Source: Planctomycetales bacterium
GTDB lineage: Bacteria; Planctomycetota; Planctomycetia; Planctomycetales; Planctomycetaceae
Length of the DNA: 64,000 nt
Assembly (NCBI GenBank): GCA_026400835.1
Contig: JAPLOA010000079.1
Coordinates: 124,001-188,000 of the forward strand
Reading direction: 5' to 3'
Shown: positions 36,484-45,163 of the stretch, piece by piece
Layout: every line of letters begins with the position of its first letter
Position numbering within the stretch: the stretch's first letter is position 1
Position numbers and translations under genes: made by a program
The notes under the pieces: generated by a model
The model's input: only the letters and a program-made list of their open reading frames with translations
Database searches by the model: none
What the model was told of the DNA's origin: nothing

Positions 36484-37824
36484 CTACTCGGCCGCTTTCT
36501 CTGACTTGGCCCCCACAGTGTTGACAGAGAAAACTCGATACCGGTGGACCTTTCCGGCGACCGGGCTTACGTCCGTGTACTTCATTTCCACCAGGGGCAG
36601 AGCAGGCGTGTCGCTATAGGAAAGGTTCTGGAAAATGGGGCGGCCAAAAGGATTCCTGGGTTGCTCAGGGAGACTGGCCAGAGGCTCACCGTCGCGTTCG
36701 ATGATGAAACCCGCGAGACCACTTTCAAGATCTGCGGTCGCTGTCCACTTTAATTCAGCACCGCTCACGACCAAAGCCTCAGGGGCGGGAGGTGGTGTTG
36801 GATCCTGCACCGCTGTGTCACGTGAATACTGAGTCCATGCAATCGCCACAGCGTCATTGGGCAGCCAAACCGATGTCTCCAGCTCACCTTTAAATTCTGC
36901 CGCCGGTACTGGCTTCTCAATCTCTTTGGCTCCAGGGCTTAACTGTCCGATCCAGCCTTCCGCCGGGGACAGTAGATTGAGTTCTGAACTATTGGTTTTC
37001 GAAAGTCGAGCCGTCAGGCAGGCATCAAACCAGGGCATGGCCAGATAGCGTTGATTCCCGCAGTCATGGCTGGAAATGGGATCAATGGAGACGCCCAACA
37101 AGGCATTTCTTGAACGAAGTTTTTTCGAGAACGCTTCAACGCCCGGCCAGACCCCTGAGAATCGTCCCTCTTTATCCGTGACGCCTTCCAGAGTCCCAAG
37201 GTTGCACATCATAGGAACTTTACAGGCGGCCTCCGGAATCTCGTAAGGTTTGGGTTTGCCTTCTGCAGCGGTCAGTGGTGGCACTCCCGAACGAAGCCAT
37301 GCCGCTGCAACTCGCTCAGGATGCAGCAGAACCATCCCGCCTGCCCAGTGACCACCTCCGCTGTGGCCCCAAATTGCCCAGGGCACTGTGGCCATCTCCG
37401 GATGTCCAGAAAGCTTTCCGAGGTCCATCAGAGATCGCTGGAAGACCGCGTCCGACCCGTTTCGTGGATCGCACCACTTCTGACAATCGGCTTTCTCTGG
37501 TTGTTCGATGACCGGTGCCAGCAGCGCGCAGTCGTGTTTCCGTGCCAGCGCCTGCCAATGAAGATCGTAGGCACCTGTCAGACCGGACTTGCACGAACCT
37601 TCTCCACATCCGTGCTGATGGACGATGACTCCCCGCAGGACTTTTGTTGCCGGAGGTATCCAAACTGTATAGCTGGCCGGATAAATCAGTTCGCCCTCAA
37701 CCGTTGATGCCTCATAGCGGACACGATAGTACGGAGGATCTGCCGGCAGCGTATTCTTGTAAACAGAATCCTGAGCTGCGACTGTACTCGACAACAGCAC
37801 GATCATTAAGACAATTAATCGCAT
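36484..37824 (-). CDS. Exported alpha/beta hydrolase with C-terminal FN3-like domain
   Basis: A 446-residue protein with a signal peptide (MRLIVLMIVLLSSTVAAQ). The hydrolase part (about 30-290) shows VIVHQHGCGEG at the oxyanion region and the nucleophile elbow IWGHSGGGHWAGGM (Ser near residue 157). A Cys-rich stretch, HGCGEGSCKSG and KADCQKWCD, suggests disulfides, in keeping with export. The last 100 residues (from about 345) read like a fibronectin type III or similar beta-sandwich, ending KVHRYRVFSVNTVGAKSE. It is divergent from the SGNH/DUF6807 gene with only 30 bases between start codons, so both share a tiny control region and are probably regulated together. Substrate unknown; esterase on plant or algal glycans is plausible. 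Confidence 0.8.
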   Translation of the reverse strand: MRLIVLMIVLLSSTVAAQDSVYKNTLPADPPYYRVRYEASTVEGELIYPASYTVWIPPATKVLRGVIVHQHGCGEGSCKSGLTGAYDLHWQALARKHDCALLAPVIEQPEKADCQKWCDPRNGSDAVFQRSLMDLGKLSGHPEMATVPWAIWGHSGGGHWAGGMVLLHPERVAAAWLRSGVPPLTAAEGKPKPYEIPEAACKVPMMCNLGTLEGVTDKEGRFSGVWPGVEAFSKKLRSRNALLGVSIDPISSHDCGNQRYLAMPWFDACLTARLSKTNSSELNLLSPAEGWIGQLSPGAKEIEKPVPAAEFKGELETSVWLPNDAVAIAWTQYSRDTAVQDPTPPPAPEALVVSGAELKWTATADLESGLAGFIIERDGEPLASLPEQPRNPFGRPIFQNLSYSDTPALPLVEMKYTDVSPVAGKVHRYRVFSVNTVGAKSEKAAE

Positions 37825-37854
37825 GTATTGGCCCTGCGCTTCCTGAGGTGATCC

Positions 37855-39558
37855 ATGAAAAAGTCGAATCGATTTCTGCAGCCGTTTGCTCTGGTCATCG
37901 GAATCTGGTCCATTTTCTGTTCAACAGAGATCGTGGCTCAGGAGCATCCTAACTCCGAAACAATTCGATTTGTACTGGCCGGTGATTCTACGGTGACTGA
38001 CGAGGCGGGCTGGGGCAAAGGATTTGCCGAGCTATGCAGCGAGAATGTGGAGTGCATTAATCTGGCCGCCAGTGGTCGCAGCTCACGAAGTTATCGTACT
38101 GAAGGACGCTGGCAAAAGTGTCTTGATGCGAAACCGGATTATCTTCTGATTCAGTTTGGCCACAACGACCAGGCGGGGAAAGGCCCCGAGCGCGAATCGG
38201 CCGCTGCCGATGCGTTCCGGGATCATCTGCGAGCGTTCGTCGACGAATCGCGAGCCGCCGGAATTGTGCCTGTCCTGATCACTCCGCTGACCCGACGGAC
38301 ATGGGCAGAAGATGGAGGCATTGCTTCGACTCTGACAGAGTATGCTGAAGCAACCATAATCGTTGCGAAGGAAAAGAACGTTCCATTGATTGATCTGCAT
38401 TCGCTCAGCATTCAACATTGTGAACAGCTCGGCCCGACCGCCTGGCGTGCTATGGAGCCGATGTCCGAGAACGGTGCGGATCATACGCATCTGAATACCG
38501 AAGGTGGCCGCGCCATGGCCGTTTTGGTGGCCACCGCGTTGAGTAACGAAGTCCCGAAAACGGAACGTCTGTTCTCGCAGGAGAAGATGAAAGCCGCATC
38601 CGTACCACTGGTCTATTCCAGAAGTCTCTCACAGGGAACGTTGCTGCTTGAAGAGACCGATTCCGATGTGACGATTCGGCAGTCGGGAAAAATCATTCTT
38701 TCCTATCTCAAGCAGGCTCCTGCCGTGCCTGATGGCATTGATCCGATTTATTCACGCTCTGGATTCCTGCATCCGGTTGCGTCGCCGGCAGGCCATGTCG
38801 TCACGGCGATGTATCCTTTCGATCATGCTCACCAGGACGGCATATTTACGGCGTGGGTGAAAACCACCTGGAACGATCGCGAGATTGATTTCTGGAACCT
38901 TGCCGGTGGCACCGGGCGAGTTCTTCATCAGCGAATCGTTCGAACATTTCAGGAAGAGGATGGTGTCGGTTTTGAATGCGATCTGATTCATCGTGCTGTC
39001 AAAGATCCTGTCGTCGATGTTCTGCGGGAACGATGGAGAATTAAAGCTTTTCAGACCGACGGTTCCTGCCACGGTTTTGATCTGGAGACGACTCAGTCTG
39101 CACTGACAGACAAGCCGCTGCTCGTGCAGAAGTACCATTATGGTGGAGTAGCACTTCGAGGACCCGTTGCGTGGCTCACCGAAAAAGACGGTGATGCGCA
39201 GAAGTCCGGAGACAAGTCGAATCCGGCCGCCATGCATTTGTCCGGTGAGTTTCTGAACGCTCGCGGTTCCGATCGAATCAAAGGCAATCATGAGCACGCG
39301 CGATGGGTTGCTCTGACAGGACACATGGACGGCCAGACCGTCACGATAGCCGTGCTTTGTCATCGCGACAATTTTCGCGCACCTCAGGCGGCCAGAATTC
39401 ATCCCACGAAACCGTATTTCGTATTCTCGCCGTGCGTCGATGATGAGTTCGAAATCGATCGCGAGCATCCCTTTCGGTGCAAATACCGGTACCTGATCAC
39501 GGACGCAGCACCCGACAGGAAATGGCTGGACGAACAGTGGGAACAGTGGTGCAACTAG
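37855..39558 (+). CDS. SGNH acetylesterase fused to a DUF6807 (PmoA-like) domain
   Basis: A 567-residue exported protein. The ATG follows GAGGTGATCC and opens a signal peptide ending near AQ at 29. The N-terminal half (about 38-235) is an SGNH hydrolase like rhamnogalacturonan acetylesterase: LAGDSTVTD with nucleophile Ser45 (block I), NLAASGRSS (block II), FGHNDQ (block III) and DHTHLNTEGG with the Asp and His of block V. The C-terminal half (about 255-567) matches DUF6807, called methane oxygenase PmoA in some annotations: FLHPVASPAGHVVTAMYPFDHAHQDG in two halves and FWNLAGGTGRVLHQR. The pairing of the two domains in one chain suggests coordinated action on an acylated carbohydrate. It is divergent from a hydrolase gene 30 bases away. 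Confidence 0.85.
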   Translation: MKKSNRFLQPFALVIGIWSIFCSTEIVAQEHPNSETIRFVLAGDSTVTDEAGWGKGFAELCSENVECINLAASGRSSRSYRTEGRWQKCLDAKPDYLLIQFGHNDQAGKGPERESAAADAFRDHLRAFVDESRAAGIVPVLITPLTRRTWAEDGGIASTLTEYAEATIIVAKEKNVPLIDLHSLSIQHCEQLGPTAWRAMEPMSENGADHTHLNTEGGRAMAVLVATALSNEVPKTERLFSQEKMKAASVPLVYSRSLSQGTLLLEETDSDVTIRQSGKIILSYLKQAPAVPDGIDPIYSRSGFLHPVASPAGHVVTAMYPFDHAHQDGIFTAWVKTTWNDREIDFWNLAGGTGRVLHQRIVRTFQEEDGVGFECDLIHRAVKDPVVDVLRERWRIKAFQTDGSCHGFDLETTQSALTDKPLLVQKYHYGGVALRGPVAWLTEKDGDAQKSGDKSNPAAMHLSGEFLNARGSDRIKGNHEHARWVALTGHMDGQTVTIAVLCHRDNFRAPQAARIHPTKPYFVFSPCVDDEFEIDREHPFRCKYRYLITDAAPDRKWLDEQWEQWCN

Positions 39559-39726
39559 TCGTGTTCGAGCGGCCGAACTGTCGTCATCGTTTTCGAGGGC
39601 CTGTGAAGATCAGAAATCTGGCGATCTGTCAGGGCTTCGATGAAGGTTCGTCGTGACTCTTTCGCTGCGAGGAGGTAAAGTCTGCTTCATCATCGTCGAT
39701 TCGGTTTCTTCAGGAGTGATCCAAAT

Positions 39727-41136
39727 ATGAAACAAAAGCAGGAGACGAACCGGCAGCCGCCCGCTGAGTTGCGACGACGTGATGTTTTGCGGACCGGAGT
39801 TTTCGCGGGTGCTGTCGCGTCGCTTTCCGCATGGCTCAGAGCAGAGCAAATTGCCGGGCCAAAGGCGACTCGAAAACGCGTTGTGTTTGTGCATCTGGAT
39901 GGCGGGCCGCCGCAGCTTGATACGATCGACATGAAGCCCGAAGCCCCTGTGGAGATTCGTGGCGAATTTACGCCGATCGCAACATCGGTCCCGGGAATCA
40001 ACATCTGTGAGTTGCTTCCTAAACTCGCATCGATCGCCGATCGGATCGCGTTTGTTCGATCTCTGGTCGGTTCTGCGGGTGCTCATGATGCCTTCCAGTG
40101 TCAGTCCGGGTTTGAAGCAAAGAATCTGGAGTCACTTGGAGGCCGCCCGGCGCTGGGGTCCGTTGTCACCAAACTTCAGGGATCGCCAAAAGATGAATCT
40201 CCTGTCTTTGTTGATCTGATGCAGGGACGTGCGTTGGTTCGAAACAGTGCGAGACCAGGATTTCTGGGACCAGCCTACCAGGCGTTTCGACCCGATATCT
40301 CTCACTTATTTGCGCGAGAACTTGAGCCGGGAATGAAGAATGAGCTGGCTCGCCTGGGGAAAAATCATGCTGTCAGCCTGAAACTCGACGGGACAATCAG
40401 CCTGGATCGGCTGACTGATCGTACGAGACTGTTGTCTCAGTTTGATACCTTTCGACGTGAAGTTGATTCAGCCGGAATGATGCTGGCCATGGATCGATTT
40501 ACGGAACAGGCTGTGGGAATCCTTACGTCCGGTGCGTTGTCAGATGCATTGGATTTCAGCAGGGAAGATCCGCAGGTGCGGGAACGCTATACTCTGACAG
40601 CCACAGGAGGTCGGCCGAATACAACATCAGAAGATCCCGGGGCCACTCAAAAGTTTCTCCTCGCTCGACGACTGCTGGATGCTGGTGTCAGATGCGTGAG
40701 TCTTTCAATCAGTGACTTTGATACTCATAGCAACAACTTCCCTCGAATGCGTCACGTCCTGCCGATTGTGGATCATGGACTTGCCACGTTGATTCTGGAT
40801 CTGGAAGAGCGAGGTCAGTTGGACGATACGTTGATCGTTGTCTGGGGCGAGTTTGGTCGTACACCGAGAATTAATCCAAAGAACGGTGGCCGAGATCATT
40901 GGCCTCAGGTGGGCCCTGCTCTGCTGGTGGGAGGCGGTTTGAAAGGTGGACAGGTTATCGGGGCCACGGATCGAACGGGCAGCGATGTCGTCTCTCGCCC
41001 CGTTACATACAAAGATGTCTTTGCAACGATTTATCACCATCTCGGCATTGAGGCGCATCGCACAGCGATCATTGATCCTCAGGGGCGGCCGCAGCACATT
41101 CTTGATCAGGGCGAAGTCATTCGAGAACTGGTTTGA
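39727..41136 (+). CDS. DUF1501 family protein, Tat-exported
   Basis: A 469-residue DUF1501 protein with a normal twin-arginine signal (ELRRRDVLRTGVFAGAVASL, about 14-33), in contrast to the repeat-derived N-terminus of the paralogue at 7020. Typical segments are VVFVHLDGGPPQLDTIDMKP, FVRSLVGSAGAHDAFQCQSG, FGRTPRINPKNGGRDHWP near residue 378, and YKDVFATIYHHLGIE close to the end. It has no DUF1553 partner alongside, although such pairs are the rule. A gap of 168 bases separates it from the SGNH/DUF6807 gene, so it may be part of that transcript. Catalytic activity unproven for the family. Confidence 0.9.
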   Translation: MKQKQETNRQPPAELRRRDVLRTGVFAGAVASLSAWLRAEQIAGPKATRKRVVFVHLDGGPPQLDTIDMKPEAPVEIRGEFTPIATSVPGINICELLPKLASIADRIAFVRSLVGSAGAHDAFQCQSGFEAKNLESLGGRPALGSVVTKLQGSPKDESPVFVDLMQGRALVRNSARPGFLGPAYQAFRPDISHLFARELEPGMKNELARLGKNHAVSLKLDGTISLDRLTDRTRLLSQFDTFRREVDSAGMMLAMDRFTEQAVGILTSGALSDALDFSREDPQVRERYTLTATGGRPNTTSEDPGATQKFLLARRLLDAGVRCVSLSISDFDTHSNNFPRMRHVLPIVDHGLATLILDLEERGQLDDTLIVVWGEFGRTPRINPKNGGRDHWPQVGPALLVGGGLKGGQVIGATDRTGSDVVSRPVTYKDVFATIYHHLGIEAHRTAIIDPQGRPQHILDQGEVIRELV

Positions 41137-41222
41137 CGACGATGTGGACCCAGGATTTTCCTGAACCCGCAAATGCCGTTCGAGCCATCTCGAGTTCGGT
41201 TATTCAGAGTCGCGCGCAGGCA

Positions 41223-41235
41223 GGTATCCGATACC
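41223..41235. other. Small palindrome between convergent genes
   Basis: GGTATC-C-GATACC is a perfect 13-base palindrome between the stops of DUF1501 and FxsA. It may be part of a weak bidirectional terminator; no T run is seen. Confidence 0.3.
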
Positions 41236-41240
41236 ATTGG

Positions 41241-41771
41241 TCAGTGTCTGAGCTTTGGCTGATTCGGGTCAATAACCTGCACGCTCGGGCGCTCTGATAA
41301 GTCGAAGGGGTCTGCACAATTCGGATTGGGGACACCGGTTGAAAACGAACTGACCCAGACCGAACCTTTCATTCCGCTGACCGCAGTGCTGATCAACCGT
41401 TTTTGAAAAAAGCGAGCCAGCGCCATCCGCAGTTGAGGAATCAGCAGGAGAAACCCTGCCGTATCCGTGATGATTCCGGGAGTCAGCAGGAATGCTCCTG
41501 CAACCAGAATCAGAACACCGGCGATGATCGACAAGGATGGTGACTGACCGGAAGCAACCTGCTGTTGGATCTCTCGAAGAGCTTTCATTCCCTGCCACCG
41601 TACGAGACTCACCCCCAACATCCCGGTGAACAGCACAAGCGCGATCGTCCAACCAAGGCTGGTTCTCTTTGTGAGTTCAATGAGCAGCCAGAGTTCAGTC
41701 AACGGTATGATTGCCAGTAACAACAGGAATCTCAGGAACACGGGCTCTGCCTTCGTGAGATTGACTTTCAT
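41241..41771 (-). CDS. fxsA: FxsA family membrane protein
   Basis: A 176-residue inner-membrane protein of the FxsA family. The start at 41771 matches the family N-terminus and places FLRFLLLLAIIPLTELWLL near the beginning; an in-frame start 129 bases upstream adds a tail unlike the family, and no clear ribosome site settles the matter. Membrane segments: about 14-33, 41-60 (SLGWTIALVLFTGMLGVSLV) and 88-118 (ILVAGAFLLTPGIITDTAGFLLLI), the last containing the conserved GAFLLTPGIITD. The C-terminus is cytoplasmic and Pro/Asn-rich. In Escherichia coli FxsA lessens F-plasmid exclusion of phage T7; the general role is unclear. Confidence 0.88.
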   Translation of the reverse strand: MKVNLTKAEPVFLRFLLLLAIIPLTELWLLIELTKRTSLGWTIALVLFTGMLGVSLVRWQGMKALREIQQQVASGQSPSLSIIAGVLILVAGAFLLTPGIITDTAGFLLLIPQLRMALARFFQKRLISTAVSGMKGSVWVSSFSTGVPNPNCADPFDLSERPSVQVIDPNQPKLRH

Positions 41772-42019
41772 TTTGTGCACAGCCACATGTCGGACCGTTA
41801 CAACCACATCATAACCGATTAATTCAAAAGCAGAATACGGACCCGACTCCTCTACACTGCACAAAGTGTTAGATCGAGAGCAGGAATCGAGAATGATCAC
41901 CGTTTTTGTTTTTGGGCGACCACGCGGTTCGCTGCCGAAAACGGCCCGCTGTCGTTATCGTTCCCATATCGACACAGTGCTGAATTGTGAGATGCGCGGA
42001 ACTGATGAAGCTTGAAAGG

Positions 42020-42184
42020 ATGCCATCCGTCGATGACCATTTCATGACAGATGATTCTTATCGCCGTCCTTTTCTTCGTATGTACGACAATCCAAATCTT
42101 AAACCCCAGCGCCAATTGCGCTGGCAACAAATACTGAGAATAGACCGTCGAAGAGGGATTCTTTTCGCTCTTCAAAGGAGGTGA
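42020..42184 (+). CDS. Possible leader ORF before the helical-repeat gene
   Basis: A 54-codon frame starting at an ATG four bases after AAAGG and ending TGA at 42182-42184, three bases before the next gene's ATG. Its last codons contain the AAGGAGG ribosome site of that gene, so translation of the short frame could control access to it. The peptide is Arg-rich (RRPFLRMYDNPNLKPQ, ILRIDRRRGI) with no known motif. It lacks comparative support. Confidence 0.25.
   Translation: MPSVDDHFMTDDSYRRPFLRMYDNPNLKPQRQLRWQQILRIDRRRGILFALQRR
42106..42124 (+). promoter_or_regulatory. Hairpin in the leader of the helical-repeat gene
   Basis: CCAGCGC and GCGCTGG pair over 7 bp around CAATT, 64 bases before the start codon at 42188. 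The rest of the 416-base gap from 41772 holds nothing else recognisable. Confidence 0.35.
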
Positions 42185-42187
42185 TTT

Positions 42188-43825
42188 ATGAAGATGCGAA
42201 ACAGCCGGCAGGTCTTGGATCAATGCGGATGTCGAGCGATCTGGCGGCGGTCATTGATTCTGATGTTCGTCATCATGGTCTATTGTCGAACGCCGGCGCT
42301 GGCACAAAGGAATGAAGCAGGCAAGGAGATTGCCAAAGAGTTGTTGAGAGCTTTGATTGAGTCTCAGCTTGAACGTCAGGGAAGAGAGACCTTTGGTCCG
42401 GGAAGACCAGTTCCGCCGGTCATCGGAGAGATCCCTCGGCCCACTCAGGCGACACCTGAGATGATTCAGATTCGCAGAATACTGACCTCCATGAGTCAGG
42501 ACACAAACGCTTTGTCAGCAGTTGTGTCGGAAGAGGGACGCCGAAACCCGGATTTGCGACGTCTCACGGCTGATGTGATTCAGTTTCAGGGAATTGTTCG
42601 GGCCGGTCAGCAGCGAGCCGATCGCGAGAACAATCATCTGGCGATGCAGCTCATGATTCAGAATATGGACCAGGCCTGGAAGCCACTTGCTTACCAGATC
42701 GGCACAACACGGAACAGTTCGGCGACATTGCGACAGACAGCCGAACGAATCAGTCAGTTAAATGCGCAAGCCTGTCAGATTCTGGGAATCCGAGACCAGT
42801 TCAATATTCGTGAACTTGTTCGAGCTGCGGATGTCCTGTCGGCAGACATAAGAACGTTGACGGATGAAGTGAGCTACAACGGTTCGTTGTCTCCGGACCG
42901 GAGTCGACTTCTGGCCAGACTTCGGAAGCTTCAGGATCAGGCGACGTTGTTTGCCAATCTCGCTGCTGGTGGTGGGCAGTTTCAGGCTGTTGTTGCCGAA
43001 TACCGAAATCTGTTTCAGTCCTGGCAGGTGCTGCGACCGGAACTGGATCAATACTCCGCACGCACCGTAAGTCGAACAGCGGCCAGAATTCAGGAGACAC
43101 ACAGAACCATCCATCAGTTGTTGCGACTGGAATTCAGTTTTGACCAGACCATGGTGCAAAAAATGGCAGAGACACTGGAACGTGAACTGACAGAATTGTA
43201 TCGATCGATCACACTGGAACAGATGCTGTCTCTGACCGATAGCAGGTCGTTGCCGGCTGCTGCAGATGAGTTATTTGGTACGGCTCAGAACCTGACTGAT
43301 GTTGTAACTCGAAAAGAAGCACTGCCTGCGGTTGGAGAAGCCTGGCTCTATCTTCAGGAACGCTGGAAGTTGTTCGAATTTTACCTCGTGACAATTCGAA
43401 CGCCGGAGATTCGGCGCAGGATCGAAGGAGTCAGTCAGTCGATTGATCTGTTACAGGATGCGATCGGAGTCACCGTTACGTTTGATCGAAGAGTCCTCTC
43501 ACGACAGGCCGCGACGCTGGAGGGTATGGCCGATCATCTTCAGTTAATTGTCCGACGATGGCTGAATCGATCAGGGCAGCAGGATGTGGCTCTGGGCACT
43601 CAGATTCAACGGCTTTCAGAACGCTGTCGTGAACTGACACAGTTGATCAATACCGGCCGCGACCAGGGAACCCTTGTTATCAAATGTGATGAAGTTATTG
43701 CTGAGTGGCAGCAGTTGCGACCTGCCCTCAACCGTTGTGAGACGGAGGAAAAAGAGCCCGTCGAGCAGACAATTGATGCGTTCATTCCTGCTCTGATTCA
43801 GTTGCGTACCATGTTGGAGAACTGA
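42188..43825 (+). CDS. Exported protein with four helical repeats of 114-115 residues
   Basis: A 545-residue protein. AAAGGAGGTG just before ATG at 42188 is a near-perfect ribosome site. A signal sequence spans about 18-40 (SLILMFVIMVYCRTPALAQ). The rest is helical and built of four tandem units: Trp164, Trp279, Trp393 and Trp507 are spaced 115, 114 and 114 residues and stand in similar settings (AWKPLAY, SWQVLRPEL, RWKLFEF, EWQQLRPAL). After each Trp a similar helix follows at 10-14 residues, such as SRTAARIQETHRTIHQLL or EIRRRIEGVSQSIDLLQ. Cysteines are few, and no catalytic motif is visible. It looks like a rod-shaped or scaffold protein in the periplasm. I know no named family. The next gene begins 87 bases on. 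Confidence 0.8.
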   Translation: MKMRNSRQVLDQCGCRAIWRRSLILMFVIMVYCRTPALAQRNEAGKEIAKELLRALIESQLERQGRETFGPGRPVPPVIGEIPRPTQATPEMIQIRRILTSMSQDTNALSAVVSEEGRRNPDLRRLTADVIQFQGIVRAGQQRADRENNHLAMQLMIQNMDQAWKPLAYQIGTTRNSSATLRQTAERISQLNAQACQILGIRDQFNIRELVRAADVLSADIRTLTDEVSYNGSLSPDRSRLLARLRKLQDQATLFANLAAGGGQFQAVVAEYRNLFQSWQVLRPELDQYSARTVSRTAARIQETHRTIHQLLRLEFSFDQTMVQKMAETLERELTELYRSITLEQMLSLTDSRSLPAAADELFGTAQNLTDVVTRKEALPAVGEAWLYLQERWKLFEFYLVTIRTPEIRRRIEGVSQSIDLLQDAIGVTVTFDRRVLSRQAATLEGMADHLQLIVRRWLNRSGQQDVALGTQIQRLSERCRELTQLINTGRDQGTLVIKCDEVIAEWQQLRPALNRCETEEKEPVEQTIDAFIPALIQLRTMLEN

Positions 43826-43912
43826 CAAGAGTCGTTCGATGGCAGTTTTTGATCGGGCAGCTCTGATAGCGTTACTCGATCTGTTTCCTGTTTCTTGATA
43901 TGGAATCCTTGA

Positions 43913-45118
43913 GTGCTCAATAGACAACCGCGCCTGCATCGTCGATCCGTATGGGTGTTGATGTACGAGAGCCTGCCGCTTGAGCGTGCTCGTGAGCTTG
44001 TTCGCGAAGATTCGACCGCAGTCACGGATGGGGCGGAAGAAAACAAGCTCGCTGCCGGCGATCATAGTTTGGCAGTCGAAAGAGCGGAGGTGACATCAAA
44101 GAAGGCATACACAGCCTTTGACGATCTCGATATGAGATCTGCGTTCTTCGAACAATATCTGATTCAGGATGCTCATAACGGCGTCACGACCACTGATGTG
44201 CTGGGTGGAGAAGAAGCCGTGCGGACCTTTCAGCAATTGCTGACGCAGCATGGTTTTCTGATGGTCAACACTGTTCTTAGCAGAACGGATCAGTGGGCGG
44301 ATATTGATGCCGATCCACCCCTGCTGAAGGGATTCGAACACGGTGCGAACACAATTCATATTTCTCTGAAGTCTCCTTCGGAGCAGGGAGAGCTGCTGTC
44401 AGAACGCATGGTGGCTGACTCGAGCTTTCGGGACGCCGATCTACTATGGATTGATGTTCGCAACGGCAGCTCGGAACAAGACTCGTCGTGGTCCGAGTTC
44501 ATCGCAGGAGAAATCGCAAAGTTACGCCACTATTTTTTTGGCGATCTCGCTGAACATCCGATTTTGATTGTTTCTTCAATGCGTGGTCTATCGCGAACCG
44601 TCGCTCCACCTTTTATCAGTGGTTGTGAGGAAAGTCTGATTCATGTGCCGCTCTGGATTGACGACGGAAAGGGGCATGCCAGACGCATACAAAAGCTGGC
44701 GGGGAGCTTTGACCTTCTGCCAACTCTGGCTGATTATTTGAAAGGCGAACCTGTAAATGAAAGTTCGCGGGTACCGACAGGTGCGCCGGTTTCGGGTGAT
44801 AAAGACGCTGAATCGAAGGATACTGCCACTCTCGCTGTGGGGCCTCAGAGTTTGCGGCCCATGCTCAGAGACTTCGACTGCGAAAGCGATCGGCTGCTGC
44901 GTCTGGTAGGCGATAGCTGGTCCGCTCTACGATCGCAGCAGTACCTGCTTATCACTGCAGAGATGCAGGATCAAAATGCAGCAACAATGGATTTGGGGCT
45001 CGATCGGCGTCGGCTGTATCTGAAGCCTGATGACGTCTGGAATGTGCATGATTCAATCGTTACGTATGAAGCGGTGGCTGATGAAATGGACGCGGTATGG
45101 CAACAGAATGGCGGCTGA
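43913..45118 (+). CDS. Sulfatase-like protein without visible catalytic site
   Basis: A 401-residue protein that resembles the C-terminal portion of sulfatases/alkaline phosphatase superfamily enzymes: SLIHVPLWIDDGKG, the segment LAGSFDLLPTLADYLKG, SLRPMLRDF, and RRLYLKPDDVWNVHD fit the sulfatase end region. The N-terminal part (about 60-210) is weakly similar and lacks the CxPSR formylglycine motif and the usual DDxG metal site. No signal peptide is visible. The GTG start at 43913 has no clear ribosome site; the ATG at 43961 (MYESLPLERARE) is an alternative. It may be a pseudo-enzyme or a distant member with its own function, possibly co-transcribed with the helical-repeat gene. It is convergent with the metal transporter. 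Confidence 0.6.
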   Translation: MLNRQPRLHRRSVWVLMYESLPLERARELVREDSTAVTDGAEENKLAAGDHSLAVERAEVTSKKAYTAFDDLDMRSAFFEQYLIQDAHNGVTTTDVLGGEEAVRTFQQLLTQHGFLMVNTVLSRTDQWADIDADPPLLKGFEHGANTIHISLKSPSEQGELLSERMVADSSFRDADLLWIDVRNGSSEQDSSWSEFIAGEIAKLRHYFFGDLAEHPILIVSSMRGLSRTVAPPFISGCEESLIHVPLWIDDGKGHARRIQKLAGSFDLLPTLADYLKGEPVNESSRVPTGAPVSGDKDAESKDTATLAVGPQSLRPMLRDFDCESDRLLRLVGDSWSALRSQQYLLITAEMQDQNAATMDLGLDRRRLYLKPDDVWNVHDSIVTYEAVADEMDAVWQQNGG

Positions 45119-45163
45119 ATCAATCTTGCACAAACCTGAATCGGCCAGAGTCATCTGCGGAGA

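Noticed and set aside
44330-44352. GGATTCGAACACGG, similar to a T-arm of tRNA
   Set aside because: It lies within the sulfatase-like coding frame and no matching acceptor, D or anticodon stems surround it.
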